Assembly: GCA_012960845.1 (NCBI GenBank)
Contig: DUAN01000035.1
Coordinates: 1 to 43,703 of the forward strand
DNA length: 43,703 nt
Direction of reading: 5' to 3'
Origin: Planctomycetota bacterium
Lineage (GTDB): Bacteria > Planctomycetota > UBA8108 > UBA1146
Shown: positions 35,319 through 42,518 of the stretch, piece by piece
Layout: the number at the start of each line of letters is the position of its first letter
How positions within the stretch are numbered: position 1 is the stretch's first letter
Program-made: the position numbers and the translations under genes
Notes under the pieces: model-generated
Databases searched by the model: none
Told to the model about the DNA's origin: nothing
What the model saw: only the letters and a program-made list of their open reading frames with translations

Positions 35319-36146
35319 ATGTCCGAAGAAGAAAAGAAAACTGAGGATTCGGCGACCCCAGCAGCGACCCCAGCAGCGGCTAGTTCCGCTCCTGCAGAGT
35401 CTGCGCCGGCGGGCGCCGCTCCGCCAGCAGCCCCAGAACCCGCGAGAGCCAGTAGTGGCGGCGGCGGATTTGCCGGTGGTGCTGGACGAGGTGGCGGCGG
35501 TGGTGGTCGTGGTGCTGGCGGCGGCGGTGGTCGTGGTGCTGGCGGCGGCGGTGGTCGTGGTGCTGGCGGCGGTGGCCGTGGTGGTGGCGGCGGTGGTCGT
35601 GGTGCCGGCGGCGGTGGTCGCGGAGGCCGTGGCGGACGCGGTGGTCGCGGCGGCGGTCGTGGTGGCCGTGAAGACGATGGCCCACGCTACGAGGAAAAGG
35701 TCGTCAAGATCAATCGAGTCGCTGCAACGGTCAAAGGTGGTCGTCGTATGTCCTTCAGTGCCCTCGTGGTACTCGGGGACAAGAAGGGCACCGTTGGCGT
35801 TGGATTCGGCAAAGCCAAGGAAGTTCAGGGAGCGCTCGAGAAAGCGTTCAAGGATGCGCGCGCCAAGATGCACAAGATCCCCCTCAAGGGAACGACCATC
35901 TGTCACGAGGTGCTGGGAGCCGCAGGTACAGCTCGCATGAAGATGGTACCCGCTTCACCTGGAACTGGCGTGATCGCCGGAGCATCGGCTCGAGCCGTGC
36001 TCGAATGTGTCGGGGTTCAGGATGTCCTGACCAAGCAATACGGTAGCAACAATCCGCTGAATGTGGTCAAGGCGACCCTCGAGGGGCTCCTGCGCATGCG
36101 TACCAACGAGCAGGTCGAAAAACTGAGGGGAGTGACACTCGCATGA
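35319..36146 (+). CDS. rpsE: Ribosomal protein S5 with RGG-type N-terminal extension
   Basis: 275 residues versus about 165-170 in most bacteria. The S5 core starts near residue 121: KINRVAATVKGGRRMSFSAL, GDKKGTVGVGFGKAKEV, MKMVPASPGTGVIAGASARA, LGIRDVLTK-like VGVQDVLTKQYGS. In front are an Ala/Pro/Ser-rich acidic start (1-46) and a Gly/Arg tract (47-117) of GGGGRGAG and RGGRGG units without aromatic residues apart from Phe51. S5 guards decoding accuracy and the mRNA entry helicase site. Such a tract could bind rRNA or mRNA; this is inference. The start three bases after rplR supports the extension being translated. Four-base overlap with rplO follows. Confidence 0.95.
   Translation: MSEEEKKTEDSATPAATPAAASSAPAESAPAGAAPPAAPEPARASSGGGGFAGGAGRGGGGGGRGAGGGGGRGAGGGGGRGAGGGGRGGGGGGRGAGGGGRGGRGGRGGRGGGRGGREDDGPRYEEKVVKINRVAATVKGGRRMSFSALVVLGDKKGTVGVGFGKAKEVQGALEKAFKDARAKMHKIPLKGTTICHEVLGAAGTARMKMVPASPGTGVIAGASARAVLECVGVQDVLTKQYGSNNPLNVVKATLEGLLRMRTNEQVEKLRGVTLA
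35457..35669 (+). repeat. GGT/GGC/CGT repeats encoding the S5 Gly-Arg tract
   Basis: Residues 47-117 of S5 are coded by imperfect repeats; the clearest unit is 24 bp (GGCGGCGGCGGTGGTCGTGG plus TGCT), seen at least twice in a row near 35517-35570. Reading frame is kept throughout. Confidence 0.85.
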
Positions 36147-36589
36147 ACCTCAATGATTTGAACAAAAGGGCCGGTAAGTACAAGAGCCGGAAGCGTGTAG
36201 GACGTGGTCATGCTGCCGGCGGTGGAAAAACCGCAGGTCGAGGCATGAACGGTGCCAAGTCCCGTTCTGGTTGGAAACGTAAGCGCGGATTCGAAGGGGG
36301 CCAGACTCCCCTTTTCCAGCGTCTGCCAAAGCGGGGTTTCAGTAATGTCCGTTTTCGTGTCTCCTATGACATCATCAATGTGGGAGATCTGAACCAGGTC
36401 ACTGGAGATGTCGCGGTGGTGACTCTGGACTACCTGGTCACTCATGGCCTGGTGAAAAAGCGCCACTCCCGTCTCAAAGTACTGGGATCGGGAAAACTGG
36501 ATCTCAAGCTGGTCGTAGAGGCGACTAAATTCAGCAATAGTGCTCGTGAGCAGATCGAGAGCAACGGCGGGGAAGCCAAAACTGTCTAG
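36143..36589 (+). CDS. rplO: Ribosomal protein L15
   Basis: 148 residues. L15 is a late-assembly 50S protein. MNLNDLNKRAGKYKSRKRVG corresponds to the family start; RGHAAGGGKTAGRGMNGAKS and FEGGQTPLFQRLPKRGFSN are diagnostic. It overlaps rpsE by four bases, so rpmD (L30), which usually lies between, is absent. Confidence 0.97.
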   Translation: MNLNDLNKRAGKYKSRKRVGRGHAAGGGKTAGRGMNGAKSRSGWKRKRGFEGGQTPLFQRLPKRGFSNVRFRVSYDIINVGDLNQVTGDVAVVTLDYLVTHGLVKKRHSRLKVLGSGKLDLKLVVEATKFSNSAREQIESNGGEAKTV

Positions 36590-36598
36590 GGGAGCTTC

Positions 36599-37951
36599 AT
36601 GTTCAAGGCGATAGCGAACATCATTGCGATTCCGGATCTCAGACGCAGGGTAGGTTTTACTCTGATGGCGCTGGCGATCTACCGGATCGGCTTCTGGATC
36701 TACCTGCCTGGTATCCGGGTAGACGTCATCCAGGACGCATTGGCGGATGGCCCCGATTCTGGGGGTGGAATCCTCCAGTTCATCGGAATGACCAGCATGC
36801 TGACCGGCGGCAATCTCCGGAATGCTACTGTGTTCTCCCTTGGGATCATGCCGTACATCAGTGCTTCCATCATCTTCTCCTTGATGACCAAGGTGTTCCC
36901 TCGTCTCGAAGAGTTGCAGAAGGAGGGCGAATCGGGCCGCAAGGTCATCGCCCGCTGGACCCGTTACTCGACGGTACTGTTCTGCCTTTTGCAGGGAATC
37001 CTGGTCCATACTGCGATCAACAGCCCCGATTTCCTGGGTAATGGGGTTGCGGTCTCCGAGGGTGGATTTGTACTCGGTGTGCTGCAAGTGATGGTTTTGA
37101 CCTGTGGCACCTTGTTCCTGATGTGGCTCGGCGAAAAGATCACCGAGAATGGTATCGGGAATGGAATCTCGCTGATGATCATGGCGGGGATCGTTTCTTA
37201 CCTTCCCAGTTCGATCCCGCAGTTCAGTGCTACGTGGAAACTGCTGGGTGTGGATGAGAAACCCTTTTATGTCTTGAAAATCGCGTCACTACTCGGACTC
37301 TTCTTTGCCATCGTCGCTGCAGTGGTTTACATCACCAAGGGACAAAGACGGATCCCGATTCAGAACGCAAGAACTGTCAAAGGGGCCGGGAGCCAGCGGC
37401 ATTACATGCCGATCCGGGTCAACAGTGCTGGTGTGCTGCCCATCATCTTCGCCCAGTCATTGTTGATGGTGCCGAGTCTTGGCCTGGCGATGATTCCTGG
37501 CGCCGAGGCGTTCGCAGCATTGCTACAGGCGGGGACCTTCTGGTACCTGATGTTGTATGTCGGGATGATCGGTTTCTTCACCTATTTCTGGACCTCTCTC
37601 TACTACAACCCGGTCGAGATCGCCGACAACATGAAGGAACATGGTTCCTTCGTCCCTGGAATCCGACCAGGCCGAAAAACTGCCGAGTACCTGCAACAAG
37701 TCTTCGCTCGCATCACCCTGGCCGGGGCTGTGTTCCTGGCGGTGATCGCATTGATTCCGCAGTTGCTCAGTCTCGGAGGCTCGGGAGCAAGTTCGGTCAC
37801 ACAGATGATGGGCGGAACTGCCATCCTCATCGTGGTGGGTGTTGCACTGGATCTGGTAGACAAGATCGAAGCGCAACTACTCGCCCGCCAGTACGAGGGA
37901 TTTGTTGCTCCTCGTAAGGGACGGTCGGGAGCCGCCTCGAGGGATCGATAA
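36599..37951 (+). CDS. secY: Preprotein translocase subunit SecY
   Basis: 450 residues with about ten membrane spans. SecY is the inner-membrane protein-conducting channel and partners the SecE in this window. Visible: N-terminal IPDLRRRVGFTLMALAIYRIG, plug/TM2 region with NATVFSLGIMPYISASII, GEKITENGIGNGISLMIMAG, cytoplasmic loop GQRRIPIQNARTV, and YYNPVEIADNMKEHGSFVPG followed by IRPGRKTAEYL. adk follows after four bases. Confidence 0.98.
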   Translation: MFKAIANIIAIPDLRRRVGFTLMALAIYRIGFWIYLPGIRVDVIQDALADGPDSGGGILQFIGMTSMLTGGNLRNATVFSLGIMPYISASIIFSLMTKVFPRLEELQKEGESGRKVIARWTRYSTVLFCLLQGILVHTAINSPDFLGNGVAVSEGGFVLGVLQVMVLTCGTLFLMWLGEKITENGIGNGISLMIMAGIVSYLPSSIPQFSATWKLLGVDEKPFYVLKIASLLGLFFAIVAAVVYITKGQRRIPIQNARTVKGAGSQRHYMPIRVNSAGVLPIIFAQSLLMVPSLGLAMIPGAEAFAALLQAGTFWYLMLYVGMIGFFTYFWTSLYYNPVEIADNMKEHGSFVPGIRPGRKTAEYLQQVFARITLAGAVFLAVIALIPQLLSLGGSGASSVTQMMGGTAILIVVGVALDLVDKIEAQLLARQYEGFVAPRKGRSGAASRDR

Positions 37952-37955
37952 TCCG

Positions 37956-38609
37956 ATGCGGCTTGTCTTCCTCGGGCCACCGGGAGTGGGAAAAGGGACC
38001 CAGGCAGAGGGACTAGCCCTGCAACTGGAGATCCCTCACATCTCGACCGGTGCCATCCTTCGAGATGCACTGGGACGTGGAACCACGACCGGACTCGAAG
38101 CGAAGAAGTTCATGGACGCCGGAGACCTGGTCCCGGATGCCGTGGTCCTGAAACTGGTGGAAGATCGTTTCGCCGAACAGGACGCCGCTAGCGGCTGGTT
38201 GCTCGACGGATACCCACGAAATCTGGAGCAGGGCGCGGCCCTCGATGACTTGCTCTCGACACTCCAGTTGACCCTCGATCATGTGGTCTTCTTCGAGTGT
38301 GACTCGGCAGAACTGGTTCGTCGTCTCGGCGGACGCCGTGTTTGTCGGAAGTGCGGAAATACCTTTCATATCGAGTTTGCACCTCCTCCACTGCAGGGTA
38401 CCTGCAGTCAAGGTGGGGAATGTGAGATCTACCAGCGCAGCGACGATTCCGAGGATGCCATCCTCAAGAGGCTCGATGTTTACCAGCGAGAGACCGGTCC
38501 TCTGGTCGAGCACTTCCGCTCCCAGGCCCGTTTGATCGTGGTCGACGGTGGCCAGTCGATCGATCAGGTCGGAGTCGATTTGCAAGGGGCTCTGGGGCTT
38601 CCCAAGTGA
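37956..38609 (+). CDS. adk: Adenylate kinase
   Basis: 217 residues from ATG 37956 (the frame is open further up inside secY). Adk interconverts ATP+AMP and 2 ADP. The P-loop is GPPGVGKGT (7-15), the AMP site HISTGAILRDA and LLDGYPRN, and the lid carries Cys residues (VCRKCGNTFH, then two later Cys) of the zinc-binding lid type. The C-terminal RLDVYQRETGPLVEHF is normal. The stop overlaps the map GTG start by four bases. Confidence 0.96.
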   Translation: MRLVFLGPPGVGKGTQAEGLALQLEIPHISTGAILRDALGRGTTTGLEAKKFMDAGDLVPDAVVLKLVEDRFAEQDAASGWLLDGYPRNLEQGAALDDLLSTLQLTLDHVVFFECDSAELVRRLGGRRVCRKCGNTFHIEFAPPPLQGTCSQGGECEIYQRSDDSEDAILKRLDVYQRETGPLVEHFRSQARLIVVDGGQSIDQVGVDLQGALGLPK

Positions 38610-39403
38610 TCCAGCTCAAATCACCGCGAGAAATCGATCGTATGGCGGTCGCCGGTGAGATGGTCGCCCTCACATTCCAGGCGATCCAGCCGCTGATTGT
38701 TCCGGGCACCCCGACCATCGAGATCGATGAAGCGGTTCGCGATTGCGTTCACGATCTGGGTGGCAAGCCGCTATTCCTTGGTTATCACGGATTTCCCGCC
38801 CATTCCTGCATCTCGGTCAACGAGCAGGTGGTCCATGGGATTCCTGGCCCGAGAAAGTTGCAGGATGGAGATCTGGTCTCCATCGATATCGGAATCGGCG
38901 CCGATGGCTTCTGCGGAGATTCGGCACGCTCCTTTCTGATCGGAGAGGGGTCCCGTTCGTCGATCCGGACGCTGGAGGTGTGTCGGGAAGCACTGGCGGC
39001 GGGGATCGCCGCTGCCACCCCGGGAAACACCCTGGTCCAACTGGTTCAGGCGATTGAATCCAGCATTCGAGGTGCAAAACTGGGCCTGGTGGAGAAGTAT
39101 GTGGGACACGGCATCGGTCGGGAAATGCACGAGGAGCCGCAGGTACCGAATTTCGTCAACAGGAGCCTCAAACAGAACGATATAGAACTTCGCCCTGGAT
39201 TGGTCCTGGCCATCGAGCCGATGGTCAATGGCGGAACCGGAGAGGTCTACACCCTCGATGACGGCTGGACCGTAGTGACGGTAGATTCGGAGGTCTCCGC
39301 ACACTGCGAACATACGGTGGCAGTGACGGAAGAGGGCCCCAGGGTCCTCACACTGGCGCCTGGGGAGGCCTGGCCGCCGATTCCAGGGACCCCTGGTCAG
39401 TAA
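38606..39403 (+). CDS. map: Methionine aminopeptidase type I
   Basis: 265 residues from GTG 38606 (GTGA overlap with adk). Removes the N-terminal Met from new proteins. Metal ligands all visible: Asp94 (SIDIGIG), Asp105 (GDSAR), His168 (GHGIGREMHEEP), Glu204 (AIEPM) and Glu235 (HCEHTVAV); His77 lies in VVHGIP. No N-terminal zinc-finger extension. A 404-base spacer follows; infA, commonly next, is not present. Confidence 0.97.
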   Translation: MIQLKSPREIDRMAVAGEMVALTFQAIQPLIVPGTPTIEIDEAVRDCVHDLGGKPLFLGYHGFPAHSCISVNEQVVHGIPGPRKLQDGDLVSIDIGIGADGFCGDSARSFLIGEGSRSSIRTLEVCREALAAGIAAATPGNTLVQLVQAIESSIRGAKLGLVEKYVGHGIGREMHEEPQVPNFVNRSLKQNDIELRPGLVLAIEPMVNGGTGEVYTLDDGWTVVTVDSEVSAHCEHTVAVTEEGPRVLTLAPGEAWPPIPGTPGQ

Positions 39404-39469
39404 TTTTCTCGGTCTGCCCGGATCCCCCACGAAATTGTCGGAAATATAGTGGAATTAATGGGATGCGAC

Positions 39470-39499
39470 TTGACGGTTGACGGCTCCTATCAGTATATT
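39470..39499 (+). promoter_or_regulatory. Promoter of the rpmJ-rplQ (alpha) operon
   Basis: TTGACG (39470-39475) and TATATT (39494-39499) are 18 bases apart, each five of six. Start near 39506 gives a leader of about 300 bases to rpmJ. Confidence 0.6.
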
Positions 39500-39639
39500 C
39501 CTCGCTTCCCCTTGACCAGGGAGGACGGGTTGTTTCATTCCGATTTCCGGGTGGAATCGGTACTGGGATCCGTCTGTGAACGGTCTGCCTGCTCTTCTTT
39601 CCGGTGCGACGGTTGAGAGTGGCAGAGAGTTCAGTGGCA

Positions 39640-39699
39640 GACATTCGAGTCGTGGACATTCGAGTCGTGGATATACGAGTCGTGGACATACGAGTCGAG
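39640..39699 (+). repeat. Four tandem copies of a 15-bp unit
   Basis: GACATTCGAGTCGTG at 39640 and 39655 (identical), GATATACGAGTCGTG at 39670 and GACATACGAGTCGAG at 39685. In one frame this reads DIRVV-DIRVV-DIRVV-DIRVE; most differences are silent in that frame. Confidence 0.92.
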
Positions 39700-39807
39700 A
39701 TGGAACCAGGTGTCTGCATCCGGTCGTGCAGGTTATGGCGAACATCGGAGTCTCCGCAAGAGGAGTCAAGAAGATGTTCATCCGCGTAGCGAGAGAGAGG
39801 GGACACG

Positions 39808-39924
39808 ATGAAGGTAAGAGCTTCCGTCAAACGGATCTGCGAAAACTGCAAGTTGATCCGCAGAAAGGGAGTCCTACGAATCATCTGTTTGAACCCTCGT
39901 CACAAGCAGAGACAAGGAAAATAA
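39808..39924 (+). CDS. rpmJ: Ribosomal protein L36
   Basis: 38 residues ([20 protein letters not shown], then 18 more ending RHKQRQGK). The zinc ligands are the CxxC of ICENC, the later Cys in [11 protein letters not shown] and its His, which makes this the zinc-binding L36 type. GAGGGGACACG precedes the ATG. L36 is the smallest 50S protein and the first gene of this operon. It is 80 bases before rpsM. Confidence 0.96.
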   Translation: MKVRASVKRICENCKLIRRKGVLRIICLNPRHKQRQGK

Positions 39925-39948
39925 ATCGTCCATCTGATCGTCCATCTG
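39925..39948 (+). repeat. 12-bp perfect tandem duplication after rpmJ
   Basis: ATCGTCCATCTG at 39925-39936 and 39937-39948, starting directly after the rpmJ stop. Confidence 0.92.
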
Positions 39949-39951
39949 GGT

Positions 39952-39969
39952 GCGGCTAAGATCAGCCGC
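39952..39969 (+). other. Hairpin in the rpmJ-rpsM gap
   Basis: GCGGCT-AAGATC-AGCCGC is a perfect six-base stem with a six-base loop, 36 bases before the rpsM ATG. Possibly a ribosomal-protein binding site; role unknown. Confidence 0.5.
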
Positions 39970-40004
39970 CGAGTGGACATGAAGTAGTAAGATCGGGTCG
40001 TAGT

Positions 40005-40373
40005 ATGCCAAGAATTCAGGGTGTCGACATTCCGCCGAATAAGCGCGTCCATGTGGCGTTAACTTATCTCTACGGGATCGGGAACAAGATTTCCATGGAG
40101 ATCTGCGCGGCTGCCGGCATTGCGCCGGAGATCAAGTCGAGAGATCTCAGTGAAGATGAAGTGAGTCGCATCACCACGGTGATCCAGGACTCCTACGTCG
40201 TCGAGGGGCAGTTGCGTCGACAGGTTCAGCAGAACATCGCTCGACTGAAAGAGATTGCGTGTTACCGAGGAATTCGCCATCGCCGGGGTCTGCCGGTTCG
40301 TGGTCAGAATACTCGAAACAATGCGAGGACCCGTAAGGGCCCCGCACGAACCGTGGCGAAGAAGAAAAAGTAA
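40005..40373 (+). CDS. rpsM: Ribosomal protein S13
   Basis: 122 residues. S13 is in the 30S head and contacts L5 across the subunits. [30 protein letters not shown], the helix with [14 protein letters not shown] and the tail [20 protein letters not shown] with RKGPARTV are canonical. SD is weak. Confidence 0.97.
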   Translation: MPRIQGVDIPPNKRVHVALTYLYGIGNKISMEICAAAGIAPEIKSRDLSEDEVSRITTVIQDSYVVEGQLRRQVQQNIARLKEIACYRGIRHRRGLPVRGQNTRNNARTRKGPARTVAKKKK

Positions 40374-40397
40374 CCACCTCGAATCGGAGACAGTGAA

Positions 40398-40778
40398 TTG
40401 GCGAAGGCAGCGAAAAAGAAAATCCGGCGGAACATTTCCCGCGGGATTGTCCACATTAAATCGACCTTCAATAACACCGTGATCTCCCTCTCGGATGCAG
40501 AGGGTAACGCTTTGATGAGTCAAAGCGGTGGAACGGTGGGGTACAAGGGGAGTCGTAAATCGACCCCCTTTGCTGCCCAGAGGGCGGCCGAAAACTGCGC
40601 AGCAGCCGCCAAGAAGATGGGGATCACCCAGGTGGACCTCAGGGTCAAGGGACCTGGAACCGGACGCGAATCAGCGATCCGAGCGATCCAGTCGAGCGGG
40701 TTAGAGATCCTCGCCATCGAGGATGTCACCCCACTTCCGCATAATGGTTGTAGACCGCGCAAGAAGCGCAGAGTCTGA
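40398..40778 (+). CDS. rpsK: Ribosomal protein S11
   Basis: 126 residues from a TTG start with GGAGA before it. S11 sits on the 30S platform. [20 protein letters not shown], the [20 protein letters not shown] helix, [19 protein letters not shown] and the end [18 protein letters not shown] are family blocks. 14 bases before rpsD. Confidence 0.97.
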   Translation: MAKAAKKKIRRNISRGIVHIKSTFNNTVISLSDAEGNALMSQSGGTVGYKGSRKSTPFAAQRAAENCAAAAKKMGITQVDLRVKGPGTGRESAIRAIQSSGLEILAIEDVTPLPHNGCRPRKKRRV

Positions 40779-40792
40779 GGAGAAGAAATAGC

Positions 40793-41419
40793 ATGGCACG
40801 TATCCTCGGACCTAAATGTAGACTCTGTCGGCGAGACGGTGATCGCCTTTACCTCAAGGGGGCACGCTGTCACACGGCGAAATGCGCCATCGCCAAGCGT
40901 GGATATCCACCTGGCATGCATGGCTTCCGCCGAGGACGGCCATCTGAATACGGCATTCGCTTGCGCGAAAAGCAGAAAGCGAAGCGGATCTATGGTGTGC
41001 TGGAGAGACAGTTCAGGAAGTACTTTGCCGAGGCGAACCGCTTGCGCGGGGACACGGGTGCAAACCTTCTGATCTTGTTGGAGCGAAGACTTGACAATGC
41101 CGTGTTCCAGCTCGGTTTTGCGGAGAGTCGTAGTCAGGCTCGTCAGTTTGTTGCCCACGGTCACATTACCGTGAATGGGAGAAAACTGGATATCTCCTCA
41201 CACCTGGTCAAGGTGGGGGATGTGATCTCGCCCAAGGCACACAAAAAGAGCGAGTCTCTGGCAAGAGAGAGGATTGAGGGGCAGCAAGGCCGGTCGGTAC
41301 CGGAATGGCTGACTCTCGATGCCAAGGAGTTGAAGGGGACAGTGACCAGGTCTCCGGCACGCGAGGATGTAGCGATTCCGATCCAGGAGGCCTACATCGT
41401 CGAGTTCAGTTCCCGCTAG
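40793..41419 (+). CDS. rpsD: Ribosomal protein S4, zinc-binding type
   Basis: 208 residues. S4 starts 30S assembly and often represses the alpha operon. The N-terminal Cys residues (CRLCRRDGDRLY, then GARCHTAKC) mark the zinc-containing S4 class. RRLDNAVFQLGFAESRSQAR and VAHGHITVNGRKLDISS are the S4 domain. The long leader and the rpmJ-rpsM hairpin could be S4 targets. Confidence 0.97.
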   Translation: MARILGPKCRLCRRDGDRLYLKGARCHTAKCAIAKRGYPPGMHGFRRGRPSEYGIRLREKQKAKRIYGVLERQFRKYFAEANRLRGDTGANLLILLERRLDNAVFQLGFAESRSQARQFVAHGHITVNGRKLDISSHLVKVGDVISPKAHKKSESLARERIEGQQGRSVPEWLTLDAKELKGTVTRSPAREDVAIPIQEAYIVEFSSR

Positions 41420-41456
41420 GGGAGTGATTTTTTTTAGATTCAAGAGTCCTTGTGGT

Positions 41457-41474
41457 GCGGGGTGATTTCCCCGC
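41457..41474 (+). other. Hairpin before rpoA
   Basis: GCGGGG-TGATTT-CCCCGC is a perfect stem in the 79-base rpsD-rpoA gap, about 25 bases before the ATG. A run of eight T occurs upstream of it (41428-41435). It may modulate rpoA expression. Confidence 0.5.
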
Positions 41475-41498
41475 TGCCGCGAGAAGGGAGCCCAACCC

Positions 41499-42488
41499 AT
41501 GTCGATGCGAGTTCGTTGGCGAGAATTCGAACTGCCGAACCGGGTCGAGTGCGAGCAGGAGTCGAGTTCTTCCAGTTACGGGAAGTTCATCATCGAGCCC
41601 TTCGAGAGAGGTTTTGGACATACCGTAGGAAATAGCCTGCGGAGAGTTCTCCTCTCATCGATCGAAGGTGCGGCTCTTGTGCAAGCACAGATCGAAGGTG
41701 TGGACCATGAGTTCGCGACCAAGGAGGGAGTCCTCGAGGACATCTCTCATGTGGTTCTCAATCTCAAGCAGGTTCTGGTGGAACTGCGTGGGGTCGAGGA
41801 AGCGGAGATGACGATTCGAAAGTCCGGAGCCGGAGCGATCACGGCTGGAGATATCGAACATGGCGAAGGTGTTGTGGTTCACAACCCCGACCAGATCATT
41901 GCTACCCTGACCCAGGATGTCGAATTCTCGGCGGTACTGAAGGCTCGGATCGGGCGGGGATACACGACTGCGTCAGAAAATTCTGGAGACCAGAAGGACA
42001 TCGGTCTGATCTGGTTGGATTCGACCTTTTCGCCGGTTCACCGGGTTCGTTACCGGGTCGAGGCGACTCGTGTCGGACAACTGACCAACTACGACAAGTT
42101 GCTGCTGGAAATCTGGACCAACGGGACCGTCGATCCTGACAGTGTGCTGGTCGAATCTGGAAAGATCTTGCGCAAGCATCTCACTCCAGTAGTCAAGTAC
42201 TTTGAACTCGGATCGGAAGTCCTCCAGCCGAGGATTCCAGACATCGAACTGCCTCAGACTGAAGACGACGAGACGAGGCAACTACTCGATATGCCACTCT
42301 CCCAGCTGGAACTTTCGGTGAGGGCGTCGAACTGCCTCGAATCGATGAACATCTCGACGCTGAGAGAACTGATTCGACTGCGGGAGGATGATCTCCTGAG
42401 AATCCGCAACTTTGGCCAGACCTCACTCGAGGAGTTGAAGGTGAAATTGGTCGATCTCAATCTCGAACTGGGTCAGATCCCCGGATAG
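41499..42488 (+). CDS. rpoA: RNA polymerase alpha subunit
   Basis: 329 residues, full length. N-terminal dimerisation domain: KFIIEPFERGFGHTVGNSLR then RVLLSSIEGAA; linker about 235-260; C-terminal domain with NCLESMNISTLRELI and LRIRNFGQTSLEELK, which contacts UP elements and activators. AAGGGAG (41484-41490) is eight bases before the ATG; ATG 41505 is an alternative. rplQ follows after 30 bases. Confidence 0.98.
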   Translation: MSMRVRWREFELPNRVECEQESSSSSYGKFIIEPFERGFGHTVGNSLRRVLLSSIEGAALVQAQIEGVDHEFATKEGVLEDISHVVLNLKQVLVELRGVEEAEMTIRKSGAGAITAGDIEHGEGVVVHNPDQIIATLTQDVEFSAVLKARIGRGYTTASENSGDQKDIGLIWLDSTFSPVHRVRYRVEATRVGQLTNYDKLLLEIWTNGTVDPDSVLVESGKILRKHLTPVVKYFELGSEVLQPRIPDIELPQTEDDETRQLLDMPLSQLELSVRASNCLESMNISTLRELIRLREDDLLRIRNFGQTSLEELKVKLVDLNLELGQIPG

Positions 42489-42518
42489 TATCCAGGGTCC
42501 CGCTGCAGGAGTATTTCG

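Larger units (their letters stand above)
39404..39807 (+). promoter_or_regulatory. 404-base alpha-operon leader without a gene
   Basis: Holds a promoter (39470-39499), a bulged hairpin CCGATTTCC-GGGT-GGAATCGG (39540-39560) and a fourfold 15-bp repeat (39640-39699). Frames across the repeats exist (for example 39604-39789) but have no SD and no family resemblance. I looked for an infA-like frame and found none. In E. coli the alpha-operon leader binds S4; a similar role is possible. Confidence 0.5.

Noticed and set aside
35178-35906. Minus-strand frame rich in TTTAATTAAAS-like sequence
   Set aside because: It is the complement of the rpsE Gly-Arg repeat; the repeat leaves all frames open. The S5 frame has the conserved core.
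39640-39699. Fourfold 15-bp repeat as a CRISPR array
   Set aside because: There are no spacers between units and the unit is too short; it is a plain tandem repeat.
39576-39959. 127-codon frame over the alpha-operon leader and rpmJ
   Set aside because: It overlaps rpmJ in another frame and consists mostly of the 15-bp repeat read as SSRGH; no SD.
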